Source: Peribacillus frigoritolerans
Lineage (GTDB): Bacteria > Bacillota > Bacilli > Bacillales > DSM-1321
NCBI RefSeq assembly: GCF_001636405.1
Contig: NZ_KV440950.1
Span: forward strand, 2,937,712-3,001,711
DNA length: 64,000 nt
Direction: 5' to 3'
Shown here: in pieces, positions 37,045 through 45,206 of the stretch
Layout: each line of letters opens with the position of its first letter
How positions within the stretch are numbered: position 1 is the first letter of the stretch
Notes under the pieces: generated by a model
What the model saw: only the letters and a program-made list of their open reading frames with translations
Told to the model about the DNA's origin: nothing
Database searches by the model: none
Translations under genes and position numbers: made by a program

Positions 37045-38550
37045 ATGAAAAGAAGAAGGATGGAAATTGTATTTTTATTTATATTAATTGCTTCAGTTTA
37101 TATGATCCTGTTCACTCAAGTTAGCTTCGACGTGAAGCTATTTTTTATTGGATTATATATTTTGGTCATGTTTATCACCCTATTTTCACTAATGCTCGAA
37201 AATAGATTTGCCCACGAGACACTTTTATGGATGTATGTGCTTTTATTTTTCCCGGTATTTGGATATGTGTTTTATCTATTCTCAGGTCAGCTCTATTTAA
37301 AGGGGTATTTATTCCGAAGTAAAAGGAAAAAAGATCGAGAAGAATGGAAGAGTCTTGTTACACGGGTATCCTCTCCAGATTTATCGTTCTTGAATGATCA
37401 TCAGAAATCATTCGCAGCTTTTGCCAAAAATGCATCTGAGACCACAATTAGTACATCATCGAAAACGGAAGTATTGAAAAATGGCAACGAAACGTTTACA
37501 GAAATCATAAAACAATTAAGAAAAGCTGAGAAATTCATCCATATTGAATACTATATTTTTCGTTCCGACAGGCTTGGTACTGAAATTATAGATATCCTTA
37601 TTGAAAAAGCAAAAAATGGTGTGGAGGTTTTATTCATTTTTGATGCGGCAGGAAGTTTAAGCCTCTCAAATAATGAGGTTAAACGGATGAAAAATGCAGG
37701 GGTTAAAGCCTATCCCTTTTCGCCATTGAAACACGGTTTTTTCAATCAAAAATTTAATTTTAGGAATCACCGTAAAATCATCATCATAGATGGGGAAGTT
37801 GGCTTTGTAGGAGGTTTAAACGTAGGAGAGGAATATTTAGGCCGAAATAAAAGCATTGGTTTTTGGAGAGATACACATATGATCCTTAAAGGTGAAGCGG
37901 TATATATGCTTCATACCGTTTTCCTTTTGGATTGGGAATATGTCAGCGGCGAAGATGTATTGCAAGGACGTCCAGAATTCAAGAATAAAGTGGTACAAGG
38001 GGATGGAGCTGTCCAGGTGGTAGCGAGCGGACCTGATACACAACAGGGGATCATGAGTGATTTTTACTATTCACTTATCACGAACGCCACAAAATCAATC
38101 TGGATTGCAAGTCCATACTTCGTACCAAATCAAGCGATTAAAGCAGCAATTAAACATGCCGCAATTAAGGGGATACAAGTCAGGGTTATGGTTCCGGCAA
38201 TAAATGATGGGTTTTTAACCCAATACGGCAGTCGCTCCTATTTCGGTGAGCTGCTTCAATTCGGCGTAGAGGTATACTCGTACAACAAAGGTTTTCTACA
38301 TCAGAAACTTATTATCGTAGATGGTGATATGGCTTCCATAGGAACGGCAAATATGGATATGAGGAGTTTCCACCTGAATTTTGAAGTGAATGTCTTTCTT
38401 ATGGGCAGCCGTACCATTGAAGATCTCATCACTCATTACAAAGAGGATATGATGGATAGTGACAAACTAGATCCTATCGGGTATAACAATCGTGGTTTAC
38501 TGGAACGTTCAAAAGAATCATTTGCCAGATTGTTTTCGAATGTACTCTAA
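37045..38550 (+). CDS. cls: Cardiolipin synthase
   Basis: A 501-residue membrane phospholipase D superfamily enzyme that condenses two phosphatidylglycerols to cardiolipin. Two N-terminal membrane helices (about residues 5-60) precede the two HKD motifs: NFRNHRKIIIIDGEVGFVGG near residue 235 and FLHQKLIIVDGDMASIGTAN near residue 415. The C-terminus is the usual amphipathic tail. ATG follows TAGGAGAATGAAAA. It stands alone after the glycogen operon. Confidence 0.95.
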   Translation: MKRRRMEIVFLFILIASVYMILFTQVSFDVKLFFIGLYILVMFITLFSLMLENRFAHETLLWMYVLLFFPVFGYVFYLFSGQLYLKGYLFRSKRKKDREEWKSLVTRVSSPDLSFLNDHQKSFAAFAKNASETTISTSSKTEVLKNGNETFTEIIKQLRKAEKFIHIEYYIFRSDRLGTEIIDILIEKAKNGVEVLFIFDAAGSLSLSNNEVKRMKNAGVKAYPFSPLKHGFFNQKFNFRNHRKIIIIDGEVGFVGGLNVGEEYLGRNKSIGFWRDTHMILKGEAVYMLHTVFLLDWEYVSGEDVLQGRPEFKNKVVQGDGAVQVVASGPDTQQGIMSDFYYSLITNATKSIWIASPYFVPNQAIKAAIKHAAIKGIQVRVMVPAINDGFLTQYGSRSYFGELLQFGVEVYSYNKGFLHQKLIIVDGDMASIGTANMDMRSFHLNFEVNVFLMGSRTIEDLITHYKEDMMDSDKLDPIGYNNRGLLERSKESFARLFSNVL

Positions 38551-38626
38551 TGGGAAAAAAAGCAGATAAATAGTATAGTTGAAATGTAAAGAAATTAAAT
38601 TGGCCATAAGGAGAATTTAAGAGAAT

Positions 38627-39382
38627 ATGAAATTGGTTTCCTGGAATGTAAATGGAATTAGGGCTTGTGTTAAAAAAGGATTTTTAGATTACTTTAAAGA
38701 CGTGGATGCAGATATTTTCTGCCTTCAAGAAACTAAGCTTCAAGAAGGGCAGATTTCACTTGAGTTGGAAGGGTACCATCAATATTGGAATTATGCACTG
38801 AAAAAAGGATATTCAGGTACAGCCATTTTCACGAAGGAAAAACCGCTTTCAGTGAAATATGGTGTAGGAGAGCTGGATGAGGAGCCGGAAGGCAGGATCA
38901 TAACACTTGAATTCGAGAGTTTTTATATGGTGAATGTTTATACCCCCAATGCAAAAAGGGATTTATCGAGACTGAATTACCGTCTCGAATGGGAAGATGA
39001 GATGATAAAATATCTTAAGGAACTGGACCTGGTGAAGCCGGTTATCTTTTGTGGTGACCTCAATGTCGCACACCAGGAAATCGACTTGAAAAACCCAAAA
39101 CCCAATATAGGGAATTCCGGTTTTACAAATGAAGAACGTGGAAAGATGACTGAATTACTTGATTCAGGGTTTATCGATACATTTCGCCATTTTTATCCAG
39201 ACCAGGAAGGCTCTTATACTTGGTGGTCATATATGGCAAAAGTCAGGGAGCGGAATATTGGGTGGAGAATCGATTATTTCATTGTTTCAAAACGTCTGGC
39301 GGATTCTTTAATGGAGGCAAACATTCACTGCGATGTCATGGGCAGCGATCATTGCCCGGTCGTTTTGGAAACAAACCTCTAA
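38627..39382 (+). CDS. exoA: Exodeoxyribonuclease III / AP endonuclease
   Basis: A 251-residue Mg-dependent AP endonuclease and 3'-5' exonuclease of the ExoIII family, acting in base excision repair. Motifs: LVSWNVNGIRAC, DIFCLQETKLQ (metal-binding Glu), YTPNAKRDLSRLNYR, FCGDLNVAHQEIDL, IGWRIDYF and the C-terminal GSDHCPV catalytic His. Length as in B. subtilis ExoA. The AAGGAG at about 38608 is rather far (13 bases) from the ATG at 38627 but no better start exists, and MKLVSWNVNG is the canonical N-terminus. Confidence 0.96.
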   Translation: MKLVSWNVNGIRACVKKGFLDYFKDVDADIFCLQETKLQEGQISLELEGYHQYWNYALKKGYSGTAIFTKEKPLSVKYGVGELDEEPEGRIITLEFESFYMVNVYTPNAKRDLSRLNYRLEWEDEMIKYLKELDLVKPVIFCGDLNVAHQEIDLKNPKPNIGNSGFTNEERGKMTELLDSGFIDTFRHFYPDQEGSYTWWSYMAKVRERNIGWRIDYFIVSKRLADSLMEANIHCDVMGSDHCPVVLETNL

Positions 39383-39445
39383 ATGGAATAAATTCGGTTA
39401 AATGGGGATACTAATGGTTATCCATATTCAACAGGAGGTTTGATT

Positions 39446-39850
39446 ATGAACACATTTATCGTGGGCTTTCATCAAGAAGATAATGTAGACAGCATGCAAG
39501 TGCAAAAATTGACGTCGCCTGAGTTTGAAAAAGCAACATCACGCGGATTTCGCAGATTATTTGAACTGGATACAAATATCGGTTATTTCGTATTTTTTGA
39601 TGCTGAAGATGATGAGGGTGATTTATCCCATCTAGTTTTACAGTATGAAGAAGATAATCAGGATCCAAGTGATTGTTACTCCTTTACTAAAAATGATTTT
39701 TATGAGTTCATGGCACTTTATTTACAAGGGATGGATGAAGTGGAAGTGGAGGATGAAGAAGATGATGACAATGAAGAGTACGGACCAATCCATCATCTTG
39801 CCCATTTGATGTTTCATATTGTTGAAGAAGGAAAATCCGTAAAGCCATAA
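39446..39850 (+). CDS. Acidic hypothetical protein
   Basis: A 134-residue protein I do not recognise. It opens MNTFIVGFHQEDNVDSM, has a central FFDAEDDEGDLSHLVLQYEE and a highly acidic segment (DEVEVEDEEDDDNEEYG) near residue 100, and ends with a His-rich helix (IHHLAHLMFHIVEE). There are no membrane segments. ATG 39446 is 7 bases after AGGAGG; the earlier TTG at 39440 is too close. It is followed 16 bases later by an HNH gene, and the two are probably cotranscribed. The run of acidic residues could bind metal or mimic DNA, but nothing establishes this. Confidence 0.75.
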   Translation: MNTFIVGFHQEDNVDSMQVQKLTSPEFEKATSRGFRRLFELDTNIGYFVFFDAEDDEGDLSHLVLQYEEDNQDPSDCYSFTKNDFYEFMALYLQGMDEVEVEDEEDDDNEEYGPIHHLAHLMFHIVEEGKSVKP

Positions 39851-39866
39851 TTGGCCGAGTAATGTA

Positions 39867-40145
39867 ATGATAGGTACTTGTGAGCTTTGTGATAGGGATG
39901 AGATAGAACTGACCATCCATCATTTAACACCCAGAGAATTTGGCGGAAGCCATTTATCAATAGCCTATCTCTGTAAATCTTGCCACAAACAGATTCACGC
40001 ACTGTATATAAACCGAGAACTGGCCATCCGACTAAATACCGTGCTTTTGTTAAAAGATGATGAAGCATTAAAAAAATATTTAAAGTGGATTAAAAAACAA
40101 CCGGTAACGAGGGCAGTGAGAATAAGAAAATCAAAAACGATATAA
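39867..40145 (+). CDS. Small HNH domain protein
   Basis: A 92-residue protein with a compact HNH endonuclease-like zinc fold: CELCDRDEIELTIHHLTPRE (one CxxC and the catalytic-type HH), then LCKSCHKQIHALY (second CxxC and the last His). The rest is a basic helical tail. Stand-alone HNH proteins of this size are common in Bacillus, and their targets are unknown. It follows the acidic hypothetical gene and precedes a bidirectional terminator. There is no phage or homing context. Confidence 0.8.
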   Translation: MIGTCELCDRDEIELTIHHLTPREFGGSHLSIAYLCKSCHKQIHALYINRELAIRLNTVLLLKDDEALKKYLKWIKKQPVTRAVRIRKSKTI

Positions 40146-40146
40146 A

Positions 40147-40184
40147 GCAAAAGCCCATCTTAATAAGATGGGCTTTTGCTTTTC
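40147..40184. terminator. Bidirectional terminator
   Basis: A 14-bp perfect stem GCAAAAGCCCATCT / AGATGGGCTTTTGC between the convergent HNH and UPF0316 genes, with T runs on both strands. Confidence 0.85.
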
Positions 40185-40188
40185 ATTT

Positions 40189-40710
40189 TCAGCTTGCTTT
40201 ATTTTTCAACCGATCCAATAAAAATCCACCTTTAAAATAACGTGGTTCATATGAAATGATGAAAGCCTTAGGTTCAAACTTTTCAACGGTTGCTATCAAT
40301 TCTTGTTCCCGATTGCGTTTGGTCAAGATTTCCATACGATAACGGTTGCTATCCCTGCCCTCGCCCGTATAAAGAGTTACACCAAATCCGTTGTTCCTCA
40401 ATGTATCTACCAAATGTTCATTTTTGGTTTGAGTATTAACGGTTACATTAATAAAACCGATGGCAAGTTTTTGCTCAATTTTCGTACCAAAAATTATTCC
40501 GATTCCAAAACCGACTGCATATACAACCATGGCGAGTATGCTTTGGTCACCGCCAAATACGAGGGATAATCCAAAAACGTATATTAACATTTCTGCAATA
40601 CCCAGTATCGAGGCTAGTATGGTAATATTTTTTACTAAGAAAATGGTTCGCAATGTGTAAATCGGAACATAAATAAGTTGTAATAGTAGAATCAGAAGTA
40701 TTTCTTTCAC
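40189..40710 (-). CDS. UPF0316 / DUF2179 membrane protein
   Basis: A 173-residue protein with three N-terminal membrane helices (about residues 3-90) and a cytosolic C-terminal DUF2179 domain (YRMEILTKRNREQELIATVE and FIISYEPRYFKGG). It matches the YebE/UPF0316 family of Bacillus by layout and length. Function is unknown; the DUF2179 domain is a ligand-binding-like fold. The ATG at 40710 follows GAGGTG on the minus strand. It is monocistronic and convergent with the HNH gene. Confidence 0.85.
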   Translation of the reverse strand: MKEILLILLLQLIYVPIYTLRTIFLVKNITILASILGIAEMLIYVFGLSLVFGGDQSILAMVVYAVGFGIGIIFGTKIEQKLAIGFINVTVNTQTKNEHLVDTLRNNGFGVTLYTGEGRDSNRYRMEILTKRNREQELIATVEKFEPKAFIISYEPRYFKGGFLLDRLKNKAS

Positions 40711-40952
40711 TTGAGCACCTCACCAAAATCTTCCAGTTTAATTAGACGTTTCAAATTGGGGATTATTCATTCCATAAGTAACATCTTCCCTAATATAACC
40801 ACATCATAATAGGGGAATTCAATGGGGAATATTATGTATTTTTTGTGTCATTTCCATGGACACAGATTTATAAATCCCATAAGATTTTTCAATATTCTTT
40901 TTTTAATTAATTTGGTATCATTATCCTTATTAATTCATATGGGGGAATGATG

Positions 40953-41297
40953 ATGTTTAATTATGATGGTCGGATATTCAAAGCTAAAATCAATTCTGAA
41001 AATGGAGAAGTGTCAGGAAATACTACCTTCCACTATTCACAAGACGGCTCAATTCTTTCAGCAAGTTATCAGGGGGGAGAGATTGTTAAAGGGACTTTAA
41101 TAGGGCTGGTCAATCTGGATGGAACTCTGGAATTCAGGTATAATCATATCAATGAAAAAGGTGAAATTAGAGGAGGCAGCTGCCTTTCCACCCCTGAAAT
41201 GCTTCCTGATGGAAGGCTGCGCTTGCATGAAAAGTGGAAATGGTCAGATCTCGAACGGACTGAAGGACATTCCATCATTGAAGAAGTGAGAAAATAA
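40953..41297 (+). CDS. Small beta-sheet protein often labelled N-acetylglutamate synthase
   Basis: A 114-residue protein with repeating beta-strand units: [37 protein letters not shown] and [17 protein letters not shown]. It resembles the MORN-like small proteins that are widely labelled n-acetylglutamate synthase in Bacillus annotations; no acetyltransferase motif is visible, so that label is doubtful. Three consecutive in-frame ATGs (40947, 40950, 40953) occur; the GGGGG at 40941-40945 is best spaced for the last. It lies 27 bases before the histidine phosphatase gene and may be cotranscribed with it. Confidence 0.75.
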   Translation: MFNYDGRIFKAKINSENGEVSGNTTFHYSQDGSILSASYQGGEIVKGTLIGLVNLDGTLEFRYNHINEKGEIRGGSCLSTPEMLPDGRLRLHEKWKWSDLERTEGHSIIEEVRK

Positions 41298-41324
41298 CAA
41301 TCTACTTAGAGGGGTTTGAGGACA

Positions 41325-41894
41325 ATTACTACTATTTGTTTAGTGCGGCATGGTCAAACAGATTGGAATGCACTAGGAAAGCTGCAAGGGCAGACTGATA
41401 TTCCTTTAAATGAACTTGGAAAGATACAGGCACGGCAATGTGGTGAATTTTTATCAAAAGATGATTGGGATGTAATTATTACAAGCCCCCTGAAGAGGGC
41501 AAGGGAGACGGCGGATATCATTTCGCACTATATTGAAGTACCGGTTATTGAAAAAATGGAATTCATTGAAAAGAATTTTGGCGCCGCTGAAGGAATGACT
41601 GCAGCGGAAAGGAAGTCTGCATTCAGGGATAAAGATTATCCTGGTCAGGAAAATCAGGAATCTCTACGAAACAGGCTGATGAATGGGCTCCAGGAAATTC
41701 AGAAGGAGTATCCTGAGAAGAAAGTTATACTTGTTGCCCATGGAGCCGTCATTCATTTTATTTTACGCTTGATGTCAAATGAGTCGATCGTATCAAACGA
41801 AATGCGCTTGTTCAATGCATGTTTGAGTACGATCAGATTTGAAGTTGATTCCTGGATAATTGATGATTTCAATCAAGTGAATCATTTATCTTAG
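41325..41894 (+). CDS. phoE: Histidine phosphatase (PhoE/YhfR-like), apparent AUU start
   Basis: A 189-residue phosphoglycerate mutase-like phosphatase. It has CLVRHGQTDWNALGKLQGQT with the phosphohistidine RHG, TSPLKRARETADII, EKNFGAAEGM and the second catalytic His in LVAHGAVIHF. The homologous B. subtilis YhfR begins MTTVCLVRHG. Here the matching codon is ATT at 41325 (reading xTTICLVRHG), 10 bases after AGAGGGG (41308-41314). The only standard start upstream is TTG 41316, just one base after that ribosome binding site, which seems unusable. I therefore place the start at the ATT codon. Substrate specificity of this family is broad. Confidence 0.83.
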   Translation: MTTICLVRHGQTDWNALGKLQGQTDIPLNELGKIQARQCGEFLSKDDWDVIITSPLKRARETADIISHYIEVPVIEKMEFIEKNFGAAEGMTAAERKSAFRDKDYPGQENQESLRNRLMNGLQEIQKEYPEKKVILVAHGAVIHFILRLMSNESIVSNEMRLFNACLSTIRFEVDSWIIDDFNQVNHLS

Positions 41895-41963
41895 TCCTAT
41901 TAAGCTAGGTTAGTTAAAAAGGAAATGGTTGATTGAAAAGCAAAGTATAGAAAGAAGGAAATC

Positions 41964-42671
41964 ATGACTATTAAGAAGGCATTGATTTTAGGCGCTACAG
42001 GTATGGTAGGCACCCAGTTGGTTAAAGAGCTAGGCAAAAGCAAAATCTATAGTGAAATCCATTTGCTGACAAGAAGGGCACTGAAACTCGCCGATCCAAA
42101 ATGCATAGGACATGTTGTGGATTTCGATAATTTATCCAAGTATGCCGATTTGTTCAAAGTCACCGATGTGTTCATTTGTTTGGGTACAACTATTAAAAAG
42201 GCTAAATCGAAGGAAGCATTTCGTAAAGTGGATTATGACTATGTAATTGAAGCAGCTAGATTGGCAAAGACATCCAATGTTGAAAAAATACTCGTCATTA
42301 CGGCCATGGGTGCCAATTCCAAATCAAAGTTCTTCTACAGCCGTGTTAAAGGTGATGTGGAAGGTACACTACAACATCTGGCATTGAATACTGTACATAT
42401 TTTCCGTCCTTCCTTACTTCTTGGAGAACGAAAGGAATTCAGGGCAGGTGAAAAGATTTCTGGGCTGCTAAGTACTTTTGCAAAATTTGTCTTTGTAGGC
42501 CCTTTACGTCCATATCGTGCAATAGAAGCAAACAAAGTAGCTGCTGCAATGTACGTTGCGGCCCAAACGACGGCAAAAGGATATCATTTTTATGATTCTG
42601 CTGAAATAGAGGAACTTGCACAAAGAGTTACGATTAATAGTGATCATCCGGATAAAATAGTAAAAAAATAG
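41964..42671 (+). CDS. Atypical SDR, NAD(P)-binding oxidoreductase
   Basis: A 235-residue protein with an N-terminal Rossmann motif LILGATGMVGTQLV and downstream ICLGTTIKKAKSKEAFRKVD, ITAMGANSKSKFFYSRVKGD and FRPSLLLGERKEFR. It belongs to the atypical SDRs related to HTATIP2 and YbjT. The active-site YxxxK of classical SDRs is replaced by YSRVK. Function unknown; a stress-related NADPH oxidoreductase is possible. ATG 41964 follows AGAAGGAAATC. It stands alone, ended by a terminator. Confidence 0.8.
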   Translation: MTIKKALILGATGMVGTQLVKELGKSKIYSEIHLLTRRALKLADPKCIGHVVDFDNLSKYADLFKVTDVFICLGTTIKKAKSKEAFRKVDYDYVIEAARLAKTSNVEKILVITAMGANSKSKFFYSRVKGDVEGTLQHLALNTVHIFRPSLLLGERKEFRAGEKISGLLSTFAKFVFVGPLRPYRAIEANKVAAAMYVAAQTTAKGYHFYDSAEIEELAQRVTINSDHPDKIVKK

Positions 42672-42725
42672 ATTCAAGTTTCCTGTAAAAATGAAGGTTT
42701 GGGAAGACCATGCCGACGATATACT

Positions 42726-42760
42726 GAAAACGAGCCCCAATAAGGCTCGTTTTTAAATTC
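42726..42760 (+). terminator. Terminator after the atypical SDR gene
   Basis: A 10-bp stem AAAACGAGCC / GGCTCGTTTT followed by TAAATT. Confidence 0.75.
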
Positions 42761-42848
42761 CTGGACAAATTTTGATCCCCCTTTGAGGTAATGGAGGACA
42801 AAGGATTACTATTAATTATTGAAACGTGCCTGTAAAAGGCTCGAATTA

Positions 42849-42974
42849 GACTGTAGTCAAACTCGAATAAAAGCCAGTTTATCTACATTTTTTATTTATA
42901 AACGTTTCAGTTGATTGGAACGGAAGGTAGGAGACTCCTGAGATGAAAGCAAGTACCTGGAGTGGAAATCAACG
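42849..42974. repeat. Deleted copy of the GC-rich intergenic repeat with hairpin
   Basis: TGTAGTCAAACTCG / CAGTTTATCTACA forms an imperfect stem at 42852-42887, like the one at 13931-13964. It is followed by TTGATTGGAACGGAAGGTAG, GAGACTCCTGAGATGAAAGC and CTGGAGTGGAAATCAACG. These match both ends of the full repeat at 54754-54882 with the GC-rich middle missing. Confidence 0.5.
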
Positions 42975-43014
42975 TTCATATCTTCCGGATGAAACTTGAT
43001 TGTAACAGTGATTT

Positions 43015-43033
43015 CCACTACAATTTGTAGTGG
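43015..43033. promoter_or_regulatory. BlaI/CopY-type dyad operator 1
   Basis: CCACTACAATTTGTAGTGG, an inverted repeat of two 9-base arms around one central base, located just before and touching the blaI ribosome binding site. It has the TACA-N-TGTA-like core typical of BlaI/MecI/CopY repressors. A second near-identical copy precedes the doxX gene. Confidence 0.65.
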
Positions 43034-43046
43034 GAGGTGGAAAAGG

Positions 43047-43463
43047 ATGAAAATTAAAAATTTTAAATATGATGAAGTTGGACTGAATCGTTTCTTTGGT
43101 CCATTGGAAGCAAATATCATGGAATATTTATGGGATAAAGATGAACAAAGCATTAAAGCGGTTCAACAATCATTGGAACTTGACAAACCTATCAATTTCA
43201 ACACAGTAATGACCGTCATGAATCGTTTAGTTGAAAAAGGCATTCTTGAAAAGAGGTCTGAAGGAAGGCTTTCATTATTTCGCCCGGTGCAGTCCAAAGA
43301 GGAGTTTTTTGAAGAGCAGTCAAAGAAACTGACTGAGAACTTGCTGGATGAATTTGGTGGAGCGGTCATAAGCCATATGCTGGATGCCATGAAAGACGCT
43401 GACCAAGGTTTAATTGAAAAATTGGAACAAAAAATTCAATCGTTAAAAAAGGATAAATTATAA
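43047..43463 (+). CDS. BlaI/MecI/CopY family repressor
   Basis: A 138-residue winged-HTH repressor. Seen are LEANIMEYLWDKDEQSIKAVQ, given here as LEANIMEYLWDK and EQSIKAVQQSL, then NTVMTVMNRLVEKGILEKR (recognition helix) and the C-terminal dimerisation helices. In known systems the paired M56 protease cleaves the repressor when a signal is sensed. I chose ATG 43047 after GGGAGGTGG; earlier in-frame starts would place the operator inside the gene. It overlaps the M56 gene by one base. Two copies of the dyad operator, one here and one before doxX, indicate autoregulation plus control of doxX. Confidence 0.88.
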   Translation: MKIKNFKYDEVGLNRFFGPLEANIMEYLWDKDEQSIKAVQQSLELDKPINFNTVMTVMNRLVEKGILEKRSEGRLSLFRPVQSKEEFFEEQSKKLTENLLDEFGGAVISHMLDAMKDADQGLIEKLEQKIQSLKKDKL

Positions 43464-44314
43464 TGTGGAAGAGAAAGTCTTATTTTGTGATAAGCCTGAG
43501 TCTTTTAATTGCCTGTGTAGTATGGTGCCAAATGGGAGCTTTTTTAGTACACATCTTTTTTGGCGTGAATATTAAAGCTAATTTCTTTAAATTTTGTTTT
43601 AGTTTATTCAAGGAAGATTCAGTATACTACTTTGTGGTCGTCACACTGCTCAGTATAATAATATCCTATAGTATATTAAGTACCTTATTCAAAATTGCAG
43701 AGCAATATTTCTTATCCAGAAGGTTTAAACAAAAGCTTTTTCTTTCAAAAAACGTTGATATGACAAGGAATGTAAATGAAACATTCAATCGGGACAACAA
43801 TGATATCTTAGTTGTGAACGCTGAACTGCCTCTTGCGTTTACGCTTGGTTTCAGGCGGCCTTTCATTGTGTTCAGTACTGGTTTAATTCGATTACTGGAC
43901 TTTGATGAACTAGAAGCGGTAGTGGAGCATGAAGCTTTTCACCAAAAGAAATATGATCCACTCGTCATCTTTATTTTACAGTTGATTTCAAATGCGTTAT
44001 GGTTTGTCCCACTGACAAAATGGTGTCATAAAAATTACAAAATAATAAGTGAATTATCAGCCGACGAGAATGCGATTCATAAAATGGGGACTGAATTAGG
44101 AATAAGTGCCGCTTTATTGAAGTTAATTAAACATGGGTGCACTGATAAATCCTCTCCTGTCCTTGTTCATTTCTCGAATGAATCAGTTAACTATAGACTT
44201 CAGCAATTGATTGATCCCCATAAAACAATTCCTTTAAGGGCTGAAACTACCACGATTTTTGTTTCCATTTATGTTTTGGTTATCCTTATAGGAATGACTA
44301 TAGTGATTGTCTGA
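43463..44314 (+). CDS. M56 family membrane metallopeptidase (BlaR1-like, no sensor domain)
   Basis: A 283-residue membrane protein with N-terminal helices (about residues 8-30 and 50-80), a zinc peptidase core with H156-E-x-x-H160 in VVEHEAFHQKKYDPL, an ELSADENAI block with a further ligand, and a C-terminal helix (VSIYVLVILIGMTIVIV). BlaR1 and MecR1 have an additional extracellular penicillin-binding sensor; this one ends after the last helix, so the signal it senses is not a classical beta-lactam domain. It is coupled to the BlaI gene (TAATG) and should inactivate that repressor. Confidence 0.85.
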   Translation: MWKRKSYFVISLSLLIACVVWCQMGAFLVHIFFGVNIKANFFKFCFSLFKEDSVYYFVVVTLLSIIISYSILSTLFKIAEQYFLSRRFKQKLFLSKNVDMTRNVNETFNRDNNDILVVNAELPLAFTLGFRRPFIVFSTGLIRLLDFDELEAVVEHEAFHQKKYDPLVIFILQLISNALWFVPLTKWCHKNYKIISELSADENAIHKMGTELGISAALLKLIKHGCTDKSSPVLVHFSNESVNYRLQQLIDPHKTIPLRAETTTIFVSIYVLVILIGMTIVIV

Positions 44315-44343
44315 TGACTTTCACTTGATTTTTTTACCACTCT

Positions 44344-44362
44344 ACACTACACTTTGTAGTGT
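44344..44362. promoter_or_regulatory. BlaI/CopY-type dyad operator 2
   Basis: ACACTACACTTTGTAGTGT, sharing 16 of 17 core bases (CACTACAnTTTGTAGTG) with operator 1 at 43015-43033. It ends 24 bases before the doxX start codon. Confidence 0.65.
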
Positions 44363-44385
44363 TAAATAAAAAAAGGAGATGTGTC

Positions 44386-44814
44386 ATGAATAAACAAGAA
44401 ATCGGTACCTTTTTATTAAGAGTTATGTTGGGAATTTCTTTTTTCTTGCATGGTTTGTCAAAATTTAAAGGTGGATTGGAAAACACTTCAGGGTGGTTTC
44501 AAAGTATAGGCATTCCGGGATTCATGGCCTATGTAGTCGGTATTATTGAATTGGTTGGAGGAATTGCTTTAATAATAGGTCTTGGAACAAGAATAATTTC
44601 TGCCCTCCTTGTATTCATCATGGCTGGTGCAATTGTTTATGTGAAATTCCCAGCAGGTTTTATGGGGAATGGAGAAGGCTCAGGGTATGAACTGGATCTC
44701 GTTCTTATGATTATTGCCCTTCACCTAGTATTGAATGGAAGCCGCTTCCTATCTATAGACTCTAAGTTACCAAAACTAAAAAAAACACAGGATTCGGAAA
44801 GGATAGCAGGTTAA
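44386..44814 (+). CDS. DoxX family membrane protein
   Basis: A 142-residue protein with four hydrophobic helices. The opening EIGTFLLRVMLGISFFLHGLSKFKGG, written here as LLRVMLGISFFLHGLSKF, is the DoxX signature, then GFMAYVVGIIELVGGIALII and PAGFMGNGEGSGYELDLVLM. DoxX proteins are linked to quinol oxidation and thiol or oxidative stress in several bacteria. I chose ATG 44386 after AAAAGGAGATGTGTC; the earlier TTG at 44359 lies in the operator. Control by the BlaI-type repressor is inferred from the operator copy in front of it. Confidence 0.88.
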   Translation: MNKQEIGTFLLRVMLGISFFLHGLSKFKGGLENTSGWFQSIGIPGFMAYVVGIIELVGGIALIIGLGTRIISALLVFIMAGAIVYVKFPAGFMGNGEGSGYELDLVLMIIALHLVLNGSRFLSIDSKLPKLKKTQDSERIAG

Positions 44815-44865
44815 TAAGATTAAGCGACATTACAAAAATTCCAACACTTTTTAAGCATTCTTGAG

Positions 44866-44906
44866 GCATGATACCGGTGATCTACTAGGGTTATGCCTTT
44901 TTCATT
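44866..44906 (+). terminator. Probable terminator after doxX
   Basis: AGGCATGATACC pairs imperfectly with GGTTATGCCT and TTTTTC follows. The remaining bases to 45206 show no other gene; a start-like frame at 45102 has no ribosome binding site. Confidence 0.45.
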
Positions 44907-45206
44907 TCATCTATTCTTATTTGAAATGCTACATGATTTGAAAAACCATGAATAAAAGAAGTTTCCCATAACTGCCATAACGTGACATACTTTGTCTATA
45001 CATCAAGAATCTTGGAATTTTCAATTCAACATTTAGAAAATTTGATAGTTTTCAGTAAAATTTCGTTGACGAACGCATGTTCTGAGTTGTAAAATTCAAT
45101 CATGGGCAATAATGGTATAGTGATTATTGCCATTGACAGTTCAAAAGCAAGCCTGGAAATTTCCCAGCTTAGTAAAAAAATTCAAAGCAAAAGGAGTTAT
45201 CTAATT

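Noticed and set aside
39867-40145. Homing endonuclease or phage HNH gene
   Set aside because: No intron, intein or phage genes nearby; small stand-alone HNH proteins are ordinary in Bacillus chromosomes.
43047-44314. Beta-lactam resistance module (blaI-blaR1)
   Set aside because: The M56 protein lacks the penicillin-binding sensor domain and no beta-lactamase gene is present; the operator copy points to doxX instead.
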